Source: Bacillus pumilus
Lineage (GTDB): Bacteria; Bacillota; Bacilli; Bacillales; Bacillaceae
Assembly (NCBI RefSeq): GCF_900186955.1
Contig: NZ_LT906438.1
Span: 310,001 to 374,000, forward strand
DNA: 64,000 nucleotides
Direction of reading: 5' to 3'
The position numbers and the translations under genes were made by a program. The notes beneath the pieces were generated by a model. It did no database searches. It saw only the letters and a list, made by a program, of their open reading frames with translations, and was not told the DNA's origin. Below, piece after piece: positions 15,966 through 24,900 of the stretch (the stretch's first letter is position 1; the number at the start of each line of letters is the position of its first letter).

Positions 15966-16742
15966 TTGGATGTGAATGCATTTCAGCAAAAGGTAAAAAG
16001 TGTGCAGACAGGCGGTCAGCCAATGATTTGTACGCCGCTCATCGGGCAAACAAAGGAAGAATTGTTTCATGAGGTCGAGGTATTAACTGAGAAGAAGCCT
16101 GATGTGATAGAGTGGCGGGCGGATTTTTTTCATCACCTTCATGACAAGGAACAAGTCATAGAAACCCTTAAGGGAATGGTAGAAAAGGCAAAGGGCATAC
16201 CATTTTTATTCACCATCCGCTCTGAAAAGGAGGGCGGCGAAAGTATATCACTCTCAGAAAATGAGAAGGTTTCTCTGCTTGTCGAGCTTTGTTCCACACA
16301 GCTTGTGGACGCCGTTGATTATGAATTGATGCATGATGTGACACATTTACAGCAAGTCAGTCAGGCGGCTAAAAGTAATGGGGTCACCTTAATTGTGTCG
16401 TATCACGATTTCCAGCGTACCCCTGAGTTGGATCGTCTCGTGCAGCTCTTCGTCAATGCAGAATCAGTCGGCGCCGACATCGCAAAGATTGCAGTGATGC
16501 CGCATTCCTATGAGGATGCATTAACACTGCTCTTTGCGACCAGCCATGCGAACAAGCAGCTGTCGATTCCCGTTATTTCGATGGCAATGGGAGAATATGG
16601 GGCTTTTACAAGAATGGTTGGTGGACTTTTTGGATCTGTCATGACCTTTGCTGTAGGGAAAGAAAGCTCAGCTCCCGGGCAAGTGGCAATACAGGATTTG
16701 AACAGCGTTCTATCTATTGTTTTTAAAAGAATAAGTGAGTAG
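15966..16742 (+). CDS. aroD: Type I 3-dehydroquinate dehydratase
   Basis: 258 residues. The Schiff-base lysine Lys174 is in ADIAKIAVMP and its partner His147 in VSYHDF, the same 27-residue gap as in the Salmonella enzyme (His143/Lys170). Substrate-binding EWRADFF and IRSEKEGG are present. It converts 3-dehydroquinate to 3-dehydroshikimate. TTG 15966 (or GTG 15972) follows AAAGGGG. It lies inside a catabolic operon between an aldehyde dehydrogenase and a ThDP enzyme, so it may serve degradation of a quinate-like compound rather than, or as well as, the shikimate pathway. Confidence 0.93.
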   Translation: MDVNAFQQKVKSVQTGGQPMICTPLIGQTKEELFHEVEVLTEKKPDVIEWRADFFHHLHDKEQVIETLKGMVEKAKGIPFLFTIRSEKEGGESISLSENEKVSLLVELCSTQLVDAVDYELMHDVTHLQQVSQAAKSNGVTLIVSYHDFQRTPELDRLVQLFVNAESVGADIAKIAVMPHSYEDALTLLFATSHANKQLSIPVISMAMGEYGAFTRMVGGLFGSVMTFAVGKESSAPGQVAIQDLNSVLSIVFKRISE

Positions 16743-16776
16743 CAGATTCATAGCTGCACCGTGAGAGGAGAGAAAC

Positions 16777-18537
16777 ATGAAGAAGAATATTTCTACACAG
16801 GTTATTCAGTATTTAGAGAATCGGGGAGTCGAGCATATTTTTGGTCTCTGCGGTCATACGAATATTGCTTTTTTATCAGCGCTTGAAAAAAGCTCGATTC
16901 AATTTGTAAATGTCAGACATGAACAGATAGCGGCACATGCAGCAGATGGTTATGCGCGAGCAAAGAAACAGACAGCTGTTGTTCTCAGTCATCTAGGTCC
17001 TGGACTCACCAATGCGGCAACAGGGGTAGCGAATGCAGCACTTGATTCCATTCCAATGGTTGTCATTGCAGGAGATGTCCCGAGTCATTACTACGGAAAG
17101 CACCCACATCAAGAGATCAATCTTCATTCCGATGCCTCTCAATACGAAATTTACCGGCCGTTTGTGAAAAGAGCATGGCGAGTCGATATTCCAGAATTAT
17201 TTCCAGAGATTTTATCAAAAGCATTTCAGTTAGCTGAAAGCGGCCGTCCTGGCCCAGTGCTGATATCTGTTCCAATGGATGTGTTCTCAAAAGACCTAGA
17301 TGTGTCCTTGTTTGAACAAATCAACCATCATACACAGACCATTGAAAAGCCTTCAATTGATGATCAAACGGCCAATCGGATATTAGATCGATTGCTGCAG
17401 GCAGAAAGGCCGCTTTTATATGTAGGGGGAGGCATTTTACTAGCTGACGCAGCTGAAGAATTAAAGGCATTCTCTGATCATCTAAGTATCCCTGTCGCCC
17501 ATTCTTTGATGGGGAAAGGAGCCATGCCAGATGATCACCCAATGACCCTTGGAATGACAGGATTTTGGGGGACAAAATTTATCAATGATCAGTGCAAAGC
17601 GGCGGACTATATATTGGCTTTAGGCACCCGTTTTGCTGAAGCTGATGCGAGTTCGTGGGAATCAGAATATACGTTCCGTTTCCCATCAACCAAGCTCATT
17701 CATATTGACATTGATCCGAATGAAATTGGACGTAACTATCCTGTTGACATTGGAGCAGTAGCTGATCTGAAGCAGGCCTTGACTGTACTCAATCGAGTGG
17801 CGAGAGAAAGACTGCCAGAAGGGCTGAATCGACCTGAATTGAAAAAGGAAATTGCGGCATATCGTAAGGAGTTTCAGGCGAGCAACCTGACGAACATTCA
17901 AGATGAATCCTTCCCAATGAAGCCGCAGCGTATTTTGCAGGAAGTGCGAGAAGTATTACCGCCAGATGCCTTTATTACAACGGATGTTGGCTGGAATAAA
18001 AATGGGGTCGGACAGCAATTTCCTGTGCTCACGCCAGGGACCATTCTAACACCAGGCGGCTTTGCAACGATGGGATTTGGAGCACCTGCCGCACTTGGGG
18101 CAAAGATTGCCCAGCCTGACCGTGTCGTTGTGTCACTCGTTGGGGACGGCGGATTCGGTCAAAATCCATCCGTTCTCGCAACAGCCGTTGAAGAGAACAT
18201 TCCTGTTGTGTGGATTGTGATGAATAACAGTGCGTTTGGAACAATAGCTGGCTTGCAAATGGCGCACTATGAAACGACGTACGGTACTGTTTTCAGAAAA
18301 GGTGGAGAAAGCTATTCTCCGGATTTTGCTGCCATTGCAAGAGGTTATGGGATGAAGGGGATTAAAATCACCTCTGCTTCTGAATTCAAAGAAGCTTTAG
18401 CTGAAGCAATTGCATCTCAAGAGCCTTGCGTCATCGATGTAGCAATGAAAAATGATCCTGTCCCTACGGATGGACATTGGAATATTAATGATATTTATTC
18501 ACCAAATTCAAAGCGCTCACATGTCAGCGTGAATTAA
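16777..18537 (+). CDS. ThDP-dependent enzyme of the acetolactate synthase / decarboxylase family
   Basis: 586 residues with the three ThDP domains. The N-terminal PYR domain has the catalytic Glu49 in VRHEQIAAHAADGYA. The central domain carries LYVGGG...ALGTRFAEADASSW. The C-terminal PP domain has the ThDP/Mg motif GDGGFGQNPSVLATAVEENI (from residue 456), ending in NN. The family contains acetolactate synthase, oxalyl-CoA decarboxylase, benzoylformate decarboxylase and similar 2-oxo-acid enzymes. The sequence alone does not choose between them. The neighbouring CoA-transferase and aldehyde dehydrogenase make a 2-oxo-acid decarboxylase attractive. ATG follows GAGAGGAGAGAAAC. Confidence 0.85.
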   Translation: MKKNISTQVIQYLENRGVEHIFGLCGHTNIAFLSALEKSSIQFVNVRHEQIAAHAADGYARAKKQTAVVLSHLGPGLTNAATGVANAALDSIPMVVIAGDVPSHYYGKHPHQEINLHSDASQYEIYRPFVKRAWRVDIPELFPEILSKAFQLAESGRPGPVLISVPMDVFSKDLDVSLFEQINHHTQTIEKPSIDDQTANRILDRLLQAERPLLYVGGGILLADAAEELKAFSDHLSIPVAHSLMGKGAMPDDHPMTLGMTGFWGTKFINDQCKAADYILALGTRFAEADASSWESEYTFRFPSTKLIHIDIDPNEIGRNYPVDIGAVADLKQALTVLNRVARERLPEGLNRPELKKEIAAYRKEFQASNLTNIQDESFPMKPQRILQEVREVLPPDAFITTDVGWNKNGVGQQFPVLTPGTILTPGGFATMGFGAPAALGAKIAQPDRVVVSLVGDGGFGQNPSVLATAVEENIPVVWIVMNNSAFGTIAGLQMAHYETTYGTVFRKGGESYSPDFAAIARGYGMKGIKITSASEFKEALAEAIASQEPCVIDVAMKNDPVPTDGHWNINDIYSPNSKRSHVSVN

Positions 18538-18559
18538 ACATAACGAGGAGGAAGTAACA

Positions 18560-18940
18560 ATGAAAATTAAAGTATTGAATCCGTTTCAAGATGGGAACCC
18601 ATTATGGTTAGGTTTAGATCATCCAGAGGAGCAAATGATTCGAAAGGTATTTCAAACCATTACACCAGATACTGTTGGGTCCGAGCATATGATGGCAGGT
18701 CTCACCATTTTTGAACCGGGAGAAGCAAGTTCAGTGCACAATCACCCAGGTTCAGAGGAATTTGATTATGTGATTAAAGGATCTGGCGAAGTCATTTGTG
18801 ATGGAGAAAGGCAGTCCTTTAAACAAAATGATTTCATGTTCATTCCAGACGGTGTCTCGCACCAGCATGTAAATACAGGAGATGAACCTTTATGGCTGAT
18901 TTGGCTTTACACACCGCAAGGGCAGCTTCCGAAGGATTAA
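18560..18940 (+). CDS. Small cupin-domain protein
   Basis: 126 residues, one conserved beta-barrel cupin. Motif 1 is HNHPGSEEFDYVIKGSGEV (metal ligands His, His, Glu) and motif 2 is DFMFIPDGVSHQHVN (His). This fits a metal-binding isomerase, lyase or dioxygenase acting on a small carboxylic acid. ATG follows GAGGAGGAAG 23 bases after the ThDP gene, so it is co-transcribed. Its exact role is open. Confidence 0.85.
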   Translation: MKIKVLNPFQDGNPLWLGLDHPEEQMIRKVFQTITPDTVGSEHMMAGLTIFEPGEASSVHNHPGSEEFDYVIKGSGEVICDGERQSFKQNDFMFIPDGVSHQHVNTGDEPLWLIWLYTPQGQLPKD

Positions 18941-19005
18941 CAAACTGCTCCGGTAAGCCCTCCTTTTGAATCATCAGGGTCTTCCGGGTCAATCAGAAAG
19001 ATGAC

Positions 19006-19036
19006 AAGGGCTAAAATAGAAAGTTATTTAGCCCTT
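19006..19036 (+). terminator. Strong stem-loop between cupin and CoA-transferase genes
   Basis: AAGGGCTAAA and TTTAGCCCTT form a perfect 10-bp stem with an 11-nt loop but no T run. It is better read as an attenuator or an mRNA-processing barrier that sets the ratio of upstream to downstream genes. Confidence 0.55.
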
Positions 19037-19064
19037 CATCACTTGAATGAAAGGGAGTCAAGCA

Positions 19065-20267
19065 ATGAATATGAATACACCGCTCGAAGGAATGAAAATA
19101 TTAGACGTCTCTACGATGATCGCTGCCCCCTATGGCGCGGTGCTTCTAGGGGATTTTGGTGCAGAGGTCATCAAAGTCGAGATTCCTGGTAAAGGCGATA
19201 CGCTGCGGCATGTTGGCCCTTTTGCAGAAGGTGAACCACTTAGATGGTCAGGTCTCTCACGGAATAAGAAATCTCTAACACTGGATCTCCACAAAGACGA
19301 AGCAAAAGACATTTTTAAAAAGCTTGCAGGTCAGGTCGATGTGTTGATTGAAAATTTTCGCCCTGGAACTCTCGAAAAATGGGGCGTGGGGTACGACGTA
19401 TTAAAAGAAATCAACCCTCAATTAATTATGATTCGTGTATCGGGTTATGGACAAACGGGTCCGTTTAAGGACAAGGCCGGATTTGGAACACCTGCGACGG
19501 CGTTTAGCGGATTTACATATATTCAAGGGTTTCCAGACCGGCATCCAGTCAGTCCTTCCTTTTCTTTAACAGATTATATTGCAGGCATATATGTGGCGTT
19601 TGCTACTGTGACAGCGATGTATTACAGAGATACACATTCAGAAGGAACTGGGCAAATGGTGGATTTGGCCCTCTATGAATCTGTGTTTCGTATGTTAGAA
19701 TTTTTGGTTGCAGAATATGACAAGCTTGGGAAGGTGCGTGAGCGTTCACCGGGGTTAAGCGGTCATTCAAGCCCTGCCGGCACCTATGTGACAAAGGATG
19801 GGCATTATTTGGTTCTTGTGACGAGTACGGATTCGACCTTCAATCGATTGGCAGAGGCGATGAATCGCTTAGATTTATTAGAGAATGAAAAATTCGCGGT
19901 CAATGCATCTAGGCTGAAGCATAACAAAGAGATGGATGCGATCGTCTCTCAATGGATCGCGTCGAAAACAAGGGATGACGTATTAGAAATTCTAGATACT
20001 CATGGCGTTCCTGTGAGCCCAATTTTAAGTATTCAGGATATTTTTGAGCATCCGCAATTTAAAGCACGAGAGAATATCGTCGAGGTACATCACCCCCGTC
20101 TTGGAAAAGTAAAGGTGCCCGGGATCATTCCGAAATTTGAAAAAACACCCGGAAGTATCCGGCACATTGCACCTGATTTAGGCGAACATAATTATGAGAT
20201 TTTAACAAATATGCTTGGTTTAACAGAAGAAGAGTGTAAACAATTGGAAGAAAAAGGGGTTATTTAA
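19065..20267 (+). CDS. CaiB/BaiF-type (class III) CoA-transferase
   Basis: 400 residues. N-terminal LEGMKILDVSTMIAAPYGAVLLGDFGAEVIKVE and SRNKKSLTLDL are hallmarks of class III CoA-transferases, and Asp170 in SLTDYIAGIYVA corresponds to the catalytic Asp169 of formyl-CoA transferase. The enzyme moves CoA from one acyl-CoA to a free carboxylic acid. In this operon it is the natural activation step. ATG 19065 is chosen from AAGGGAG seven bases before; the longer frame from 19047 has no ribosome site. Confidence 0.9.
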   Translation: MNMNTPLEGMKILDVSTMIAAPYGAVLLGDFGAEVIKVEIPGKGDTLRHVGPFAEGEPLRWSGLSRNKKSLTLDLHKDEAKDIFKKLAGQVDVLIENFRPGTLEKWGVGYDVLKEINPQLIMIRVSGYGQTGPFKDKAGFGTPATAFSGFTYIQGFPDRHPVSPSFSLTDYIAGIYVAFATVTAMYYRDTHSEGTGQMVDLALYESVFRMLEFLVAEYDKLGKVRERSPGLSGHSSPAGTYVTKDGHYLVLVTSTDSTFNRLAEAMNRLDLLENEKFAVNASRLKHNKEMDAIVSQWIASKTRDDVLEILDTHGVPVSPILSIQDIFEHPQFKARENIVEVHHPRLGKVKVPGIIPKFEKTPGSIRHIAPDLGEHNYEILTNMLGLTEEECKQLEEKGVI

Positions 20268-20312
20268 GACGCTCAACCGAATCGCACGCTGCGGAAACAA
20301 AGGAGGATGGTT

Positions 20313-21629
20313 ATGAAAGTGCATTCAGAACTGAAGGGGAATGAATTGCGGCCCGCTTATATGAAGCCAACGAAAGCCCGTTTTGGCATATTGATTCTGT
20401 TGTTTTTTATTACCGCCATTAATTATATTGATCGAGCCAGTGTATCCATTGTTGCACCTGCTATTCAATCTTCATTGCAATTAAATCCTGCCTTATTAGG
20501 CCTCATTTTTTCAGCATTTAGCTGGACATATACAGCGATGCAAATACCAGGCGGTTTTATTCTCGATAAATTTGGCTCAAAGGTAACGTATGGGATATCA
20601 CTCATTACCTGGTCTATTTTCACAGGCCTGCAGGCGTTTGCGAACAGCTTTGCTTTTTTATTCGGCTGTCGTTTGTTTATTGGAATTACAGAATCTCCCG
20701 CATTTCCTGCGAATAACCGCATTGTCACCACATGGTTTCCAAGACGGGAACGGGCTTTTGCGACAGGTGTTTATACTGCTGGAGAGTATGTGGGTCTTGC
20801 ATTTGCGACACCTCTTCTTTTTTGGATCATGACGACTTTCGATTGGAGAACCGTCTTTATTACGGCAGGTGCGCTCGGTATCATATTTGCTTTCTTTTGG
20901 TACAAGTATTATCACGAACCGAAAGAGCATCCGAAGATGAATGAAGAGGAGTTAGAATTGATTCGGCAAGGCGATGGACTGACAGTAGCATCACAGGGGA
21001 AGCTGAAATGGGCAGACTTTGCCGCCCTTCTAAAATACCGTAAATTGATTGGGCTCTATATTGGCCAATTCTCTGTAGCATCTACACTTTTTTTCTTTTT
21101 AACATGGTTTCCGACCTATTTAGCAGAGGCGAAAAATATGGCATTTCTTAAGGTGGGTTTTGCGGCTTCTCTTCCTTATATTGCTGCATTCTTTGGGGTA
21201 TTGTTTGGAGGTTATGTGTCTGATTGGCTGCTTAAAAAGGGCGTATCCGTTAATGTAGCGAGGAAGCTGCCGGTAGTAGTTGGCTTGCTTCTGACGAGTA
21301 CGATTGTTTTAGCGAACTTTACAACGAATATTCCGCTTGTGCTGACCATTTTATCCATCGCTTCATTTGCACAAGGACTGTCTAATATCTCTTGGACGTT
21401 GCTGTCTGAAGTGGCACCAAGGGAAATGGTTGGGCTGGCTGGCGGTGTATTTAACTTTTTTGCTAATTTAGCTGGGATCATCACTCCGCTTATTATCGGA
21501 TTCATCGTGTCGGCGACAGGTTCTTACAACGGAGGGATTTTATTCGTCAGTTTAGTCGCATTAGGCGGGGCATTGTCGTACATTTTTATCGTAGGGAAAA
21601 TTGAACGTATTCAATTAAAACCAGAGTGA
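20313..21629 (+). CDS. MFS organic-acid porter (anion:cation symporter type)
   Basis: 438 residues and 12 predicted membrane spans. ITAINYIDRASVSIVAPAIQSSLQLNPALLGLIFSAFSWTYTAMQIPGG is the signature of the anion:cation symporter branch (hexuronate, phthalate, tartrate transporters). A basic loop WFPRRERAFATGVYTAGEY follows. ATG 20313 has AAAGGAGG six bases upstream. It is the last gene of the operon and the probable importer of the operon's substrate acid. Confidence 0.88.
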   Translation: MKVHSELKGNELRPAYMKPTKARFGILILLFFITAINYIDRASVSIVAPAIQSSLQLNPALLGLIFSAFSWTYTAMQIPGGFILDKFGSKVTYGISLITWSIFTGLQAFANSFAFLFGCRLFIGITESPAFPANNRIVTTWFPRRERAFATGVYTAGEYVGLAFATPLLFWIMTTFDWRTVFITAGALGIIFAFFWYKYYHEPKEHPKMNEEELELIRQGDGLTVASQGKLKWADFAALLKYRKLIGLYIGQFSVASTLFFFLTWFPTYLAEAKNMAFLKVGFAASLPYIAAFFGVLFGGYVSDWLLKKGVSVNVARKLPVVVGLLLTSTIVLANFTTNIPLVLTILSIASFAQGLSNISWTLLSEVAPREMVGLAGGVFNFFANLAGIITPLIIGFIVSATGSYNGGILFVSLVALGGALSYIFIVGKIERIQLKPE

Positions 21630-21635
21630 GAAAGC

Positions 21636-21672
21636 AAAAGAGAACTCAAACCAAGTTGAGTTCTCTTTTTTA
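21636..21672. terminator. Bidirectional terminator between MFS gene and convergent permease
   Basis: AAAAGAGAACTCAA / TTGAGTTCTCTTTT, a 14-bp perfect stem with loop ACCAAG and T run on either strand. Confidence 0.92.
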
Positions 21673-23028
21673 TGAATAAAAGATAATAGTGATGATCGTT
21701 GCACATGCGATACCCATGCTGATATAAAAGCTAGCAAACCATATATTCCAGCGAGTGATACGGTAAGGGTTGACCTTCATCAAATCAGCTAACAGGGAGA
21801 CAGAAACATTAAAAGGACTAAACATGACAGTTGATGTTCCAGCAACGATAAGCATGATGGCAATGGGAAGAGCAGGAAGTTCTTGGATGACAGGTGCCAT
21901 CATGCTGACTAACAAAGCAAGCGAGACGAGCGGGTGAAAACCGCAAAGAGCGGTGATCAGAAAATATAACCCAATGACACAATAAACCAAAATGGCATCG
22001 TCTGATATACTGACAATAAATGCTTGAATCGGCTGCATACTGTTGGTGGCAAGCAGCATATCGACAAAGAAGCCAGCACTTAAAAATAGACACATATAGT
22101 TAGAGAGCTGACGGGTTTTTTCTTTCCAATGAGGGACAGAGACGGCTATATATTGTTTTCTTTTTTTGATGACAGAAGAGAATAATAGAGCAAATGGAAT
22201 AATGGTTAGCACAACAGCGAATAAATAGCCTTTCCCAATCCATGCATCGACAAGTGAGACGGCTGTCATAAAACTCAGCAGCATGAAAGCAAGCTGAAGG
22301 GTTTTTCGCTTAATTCGACGAGGATTGGAGTTTGTTTCTGTGGACTGAATGATGTTTGGGTGTCGTTTGCTTTGACGAGAAAAGAGCATCCAATCTGTCG
22401 CCAGCACGATGACCATTAAACCAAAAGTAACGGGTGCGATTTGATAATATTTGAGTTCGGTTGCATCAATGGTGACGCTTACGAGCACTTCAACAGGACT
22501 CCAGCTTAAACATAATGCATATGACCTTAAAAGGTTGCGTGTATAAAGATGTTGTTTCACTTGTTCTTTTAGAGAATCCAGCGACGGTTTGAGCGATGTA
22601 TATAGTAAGGGGATCGTTGCGATATTTAAAAACATGCCAAGAATATGAGTGACAAATGAACTCTTGCGATAAAGCTGGTTTGTGCTCGTTGTATGCAGTG
22701 TGAGCAGTTTATTTAATTGTGTATCGAAATGTCCAACATGTATGAGAGAATGAATAAAAGGCAGCATGAAAAATAGAGAAAGCAAGCCTAGCATGGAATG
22801 AAAGTGAAGAAAAAAAGTGTGCAATGGCTCGTCGGATAAGAAGAATAAGAACAAGCCAATCATGAGAAACATACCACCTGTTTTCAAATAAAGGCCACTT
22901 GCTTTCTTAAAAGAAATGATGAGCGAAGTAGCGGCCAGCAGACCAACAAAATAGGAGAGTATGGGAGCGGGAAATAGTTGATGAACAATATATAGGCTAA
23001 TAAGAAGTGTAAAAACGAGCAAGTACAT
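21670..23028 (-). CDS. Polytopic membrane permease of the ion-transporter type, substrate unknown
   Basis: 452 residues with around 12 hydrophobic spans and two short basic loops (SRQSKRHPN, IKKRKQYIA). A GTSTVMFSPFNVSVSLLADLMKVNPY stretch near the C-terminus resembles the re-entrant loop of ArsB/DASS/GntP-like carriers, but I cannot name the family. The start ATG 23028 follows GGAGGAGAT. It is divergent from the IclR gene and shares its operator region, so it is probably a second transporter of the same regulon. Confidence 0.65.
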   Translation of the reverse strand: MYLLVFTLLISLYIVHQLFPAPILSYFVGLLAATSLIISFKKASGLYLKTGGMFLMIGLFLFFLSDEPLHTFFLHFHSMLGLLSLFFMLPFIHSLIHVGHFDTQLNKLLTLHTTSTNQLYRKSSFVTHILGMFLNIATIPLLYTSLKPSLDSLKEQVKQHLYTRNLLRSYALCLSWSPVEVLVSVTIDATELKYYQIAPVTFGLMVIVLATDWMLFSRQSKRHPNIIQSTETNSNPRRIKRKTLQLAFMLLSFMTAVSLVDAWIGKGYLFAVVLTIIPFALLFSSVIKKRKQYIAVSVPHWKEKTRQLSNYMCLFLSAGFFVDMLLATNSMQPIQAFIVSISDDAILVYCVIGLYFLITALCGFHPLVSLALLVSMMAPVIQELPALPIAIMLIVAGTSTVMFSPFNVSVSLLADLMKVNPYRITRWNIWFASFYISMGIACATIITIIFYS

Positions 23029-23066
23029 TCAAATATCTCCTCCATCAAACCTCTCCAATCGTTTTT

Positions 23067-23103
23067 ATTCCGACTGGTGGAATTTGTTTTCTTTTAGTGG
23101 AAC
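23067..23103. promoter_or_regulatory. Tandem operators ATTCC-N7-GGAAT in the iclR/permease divergent promoter
   Basis: A perfect palindrome ATTCC-GACTGGT-GGAAT at 23067-23083 and a weaker copy TTTTC-TTTTAGT-GGAAC at 23087-23103, again 20 bp apart. It matches the pair at 13595-13631 in front of the catabolic operon. Confidence 0.65.
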
Positions 23104-23176
23104 GTTTAAAATGGATTATAGCAAAATCGATCGTTTATGTCGATAAGAAATCAAAGGGGAAAAGGAGAAACTGAAC

Positions 23177-23950
23177 ATGGCTGATAAGAAGTCAAAAGAA
23201 GAATCAGGACTGCGCACAGTTCAGCGCGCTTTGGATATTCTTTATTGTTTTAGTGAAGAACGTCAAGAGCTGACGCTAACGGATATTTCAAAAGAGATGA
23301 ATTTAGCAATGTCTACTACAACGAGACTGCTCAAGGCACTTGAAATGAATCATTTTGTGGAAAAGAATCAAGACACAATGAAATACCGATTGGGTCAAAG
23401 ACTTTATCTCCTTGGATACATTGCAGGAAAGTCCATTAAATTGAGAGAACTGGCTAAACCACTCATGTACGCACTTCGTGATGAAACAAAAGAAACCGTC
23501 AACCTGTATGTACTGGATGCAACAAGCAGGGTTTGTATTGAACAGGCGGAAGGGCTGCAATCGATTCGACATCTTGTCAAGGTTGGTGAGAAGCTGCCGT
23601 TATACGCAGGTGCAGGCGGAAAGGTATTATTGGCATTTCAAAGTGAAGAATTTCAACAAAAAGTATTAGCGTCTGAGGCTGATCATGTGATGAGAGATGA
23701 CTGGCAAAAGGAATGTAAACATATTCTTGACACGTATACTTCTTGCAGCATCGATGAACGAGAGGTAGGATCTGCGGCAGTAGCGGCACCAGTCTTTAAC
23801 ATTCATGGGGAAGTGAAGGCTTGTTTATCCATATCTGGTCCAACCCAACGGTTTACTGAAGAAGTCATTCCCCAGCTGCAGCAAAAAGTGAAAGAACAGG
23901 CACAGAGGCTTTCTGAACAGCTCGGCTACGTCGTCAAACACAATTTTTAA
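23177..23950 (+). CDS. IclR-family transcriptional regulator
   Basis: 257 residues. An N-terminal winged helix-turn-helix (TVQRALDILYCFSEERQELTLTDISKEMNLAMSTTTRLLKAL, about residues 13-53) is followed by the IclR effector domain with GEKLPLYAGAGGKVLLAF and the conserved SIDEREVGSAAVAAPVFN. IclR proteins bind small acids and control their catabolic genes. The matching operators at 13.6 kb and immediately upstream make it the candidate regulator of both the operon and itself. Confidence 0.92.
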   Translation: MADKKSKEESGLRTVQRALDILYCFSEERQELTLTDISKEMNLAMSTTTRLLKALEMNHFVEKNQDTMKYRLGQRLYLLGYIAGKSIKLRELAKPLMYALRDETKETVNLYVLDATSRVCIEQAEGLQSIRHLVKVGEKLPLYAGAGGKVLLAFQSEEFQQKVLASEADHVMRDDWQKECKHILDTYTSCSIDEREVGSAAVAAPVFNIHGEVKACLSISGPTQRFTEEVIPQLQQKVKEQAQRLSEQLGYVVKHNF

Positions 23951-24035
23951 GATTGCCTATCTTTTCGCGCTCCATTTATCATATAATAGAAACATTATGT
24001 AGCATTCCTTGTCGTAAGGAGGACGTGTCACGATC

Positions 24036-24593
24036 ATGAAAATCAATAGAGAAATCCCTGTAAGACAGCGGAATATTGTTCTCATTGGCTTTATGGGTGT
24101 TGGGAAAACAACCATTGGTCAGCTAGTTGCCAAAAAGCTATATCGAGATTTTATTGATGTCGATCAGGAGATTGAGAAAAAATACAACATGACGATTCCA
24201 GAGATGTTTCAGCAAAAAGGAGAAGCATTCTTCAGACAGGCTGAAAAGGATTATATCGTCGATTTATGCGAACATACACAACTCAAGATCGTCTCACTTG
24301 GAGGCGGTGCATTCAAACAGGAAGAAATCAAACGTGCCTGCTTGAAGCATTGTACGGTTCTTTTCCTTGACCTATCTTGGGAGAATTGGAAGCAGCGGCT
24401 TGATATTTTAATTGAAAACCGCCCTGTTCTTCACAACCGGACGCTTGATGAAATGAAAGAGTTGTTTGAAGAACGCCGGGAGATTTATTCTCTTCATAAC
24501 TCCAGGGTGGAAACAGATCATTTAGAGGCTGAGGAAGTCGCCAATTATATTGTGGACACACTCAAGCTTGGCTGGGATTTATATTCGAAATAA
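24036..24593 (+). CDS. aroK: Shikimate kinase
   Basis: 185 residues. The P-loop GFMGVGKT (18-25), the shikimate-binding DVDQEIEKKYNMTIPEMFQQKGEAFFRQAE, the GGGAF turn and the RPVLHNR lid are all present. It phosphorylates shikimate in aromatic amino-acid synthesis. ATG 24036 follows AAGGAGGACGTGTCACG. B. subtilis aroK lies in the same place before ycgJ. Here a remnant of a second aroK copy sits 4.5 kb downstream (28555-28725), on the far side of an inserted module. Confidence 0.95.
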   Translation: MKINREIPVRQRNIVLIGFMGVGKTTIGQLVAKKLYRDFIDVDQEIEKKYNMTIPEMFQQKGEAFFRQAEKDYIVDLCEHTQLKIVSLGGGAFKQEEIKRACLKHCTVLFLDLSWENWKQRLDILIENRPVLHNRTLDEMKELFEERREIYSLHNSRVETDHLEAEEVANYIVDTLKLGWDLYSK

Positions 24594-24595
24594 AA

Positions 24596-24670
24596 AAAGT
24601 CTACCGTTTAGGGTAGACTCAGATTGTTGACAAAGGGCTAAAATGATCTTTATTTTAGCCCTTTGTCTTC
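24596..24670 (+). terminator. aroK terminator stem (T run lost) and a second strong terminator
   Basis: AAAAAGTCTACC/GGTAGACT (24594-24617) no longer has its T run, which is still present in the second copy at 28694-28723. CAAAGGGCTAAAAT/ATTTTAGCCCTTTG (24631-24665) is a perfect 14-bp stem followed by a pyrimidine run. Confidence 0.75.
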
Positions 24671-24869
24671 TTTCTTTTCAGCGTGATAGAAAACCTTTTG
24701 ATGTTTTGACCATAAAAATTTATTTATCCTTTTTTTGGTATGTTGCCGTTTGGAAAAAGAGGTATATGGTAAACAAAATATATCCCTTATTTTCTTTTTT
24801 GCAAAAATAAAATAGTATCTAAAATTCAACAATAGTTTTTTGAATTATTATAATTTTAAAAAAATAATG
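24671..24869. other. A+T-rich intergenic stretch before the dapA-like module
   Basis: About 200 bp very rich in A and T with poly-A/T runs. No gene is supported; the short minus-strand frame here is low-complexity and has no good ribosome site. It probably marks the left edge of the inserted module. Confidence 0.5.
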
Positions 24870-24899
24870 TTGACACCTCCGGCAATATCATTCTATGAT
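24870..24899 (+). promoter_or_regulatory. SigA promoter of the dapA-like gene
   Basis: TTGACA (24870-24875), 18-bp spacer, TATGAT (24894-24899). Confidence 0.8.
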
Positions 24900-24900
24900 A

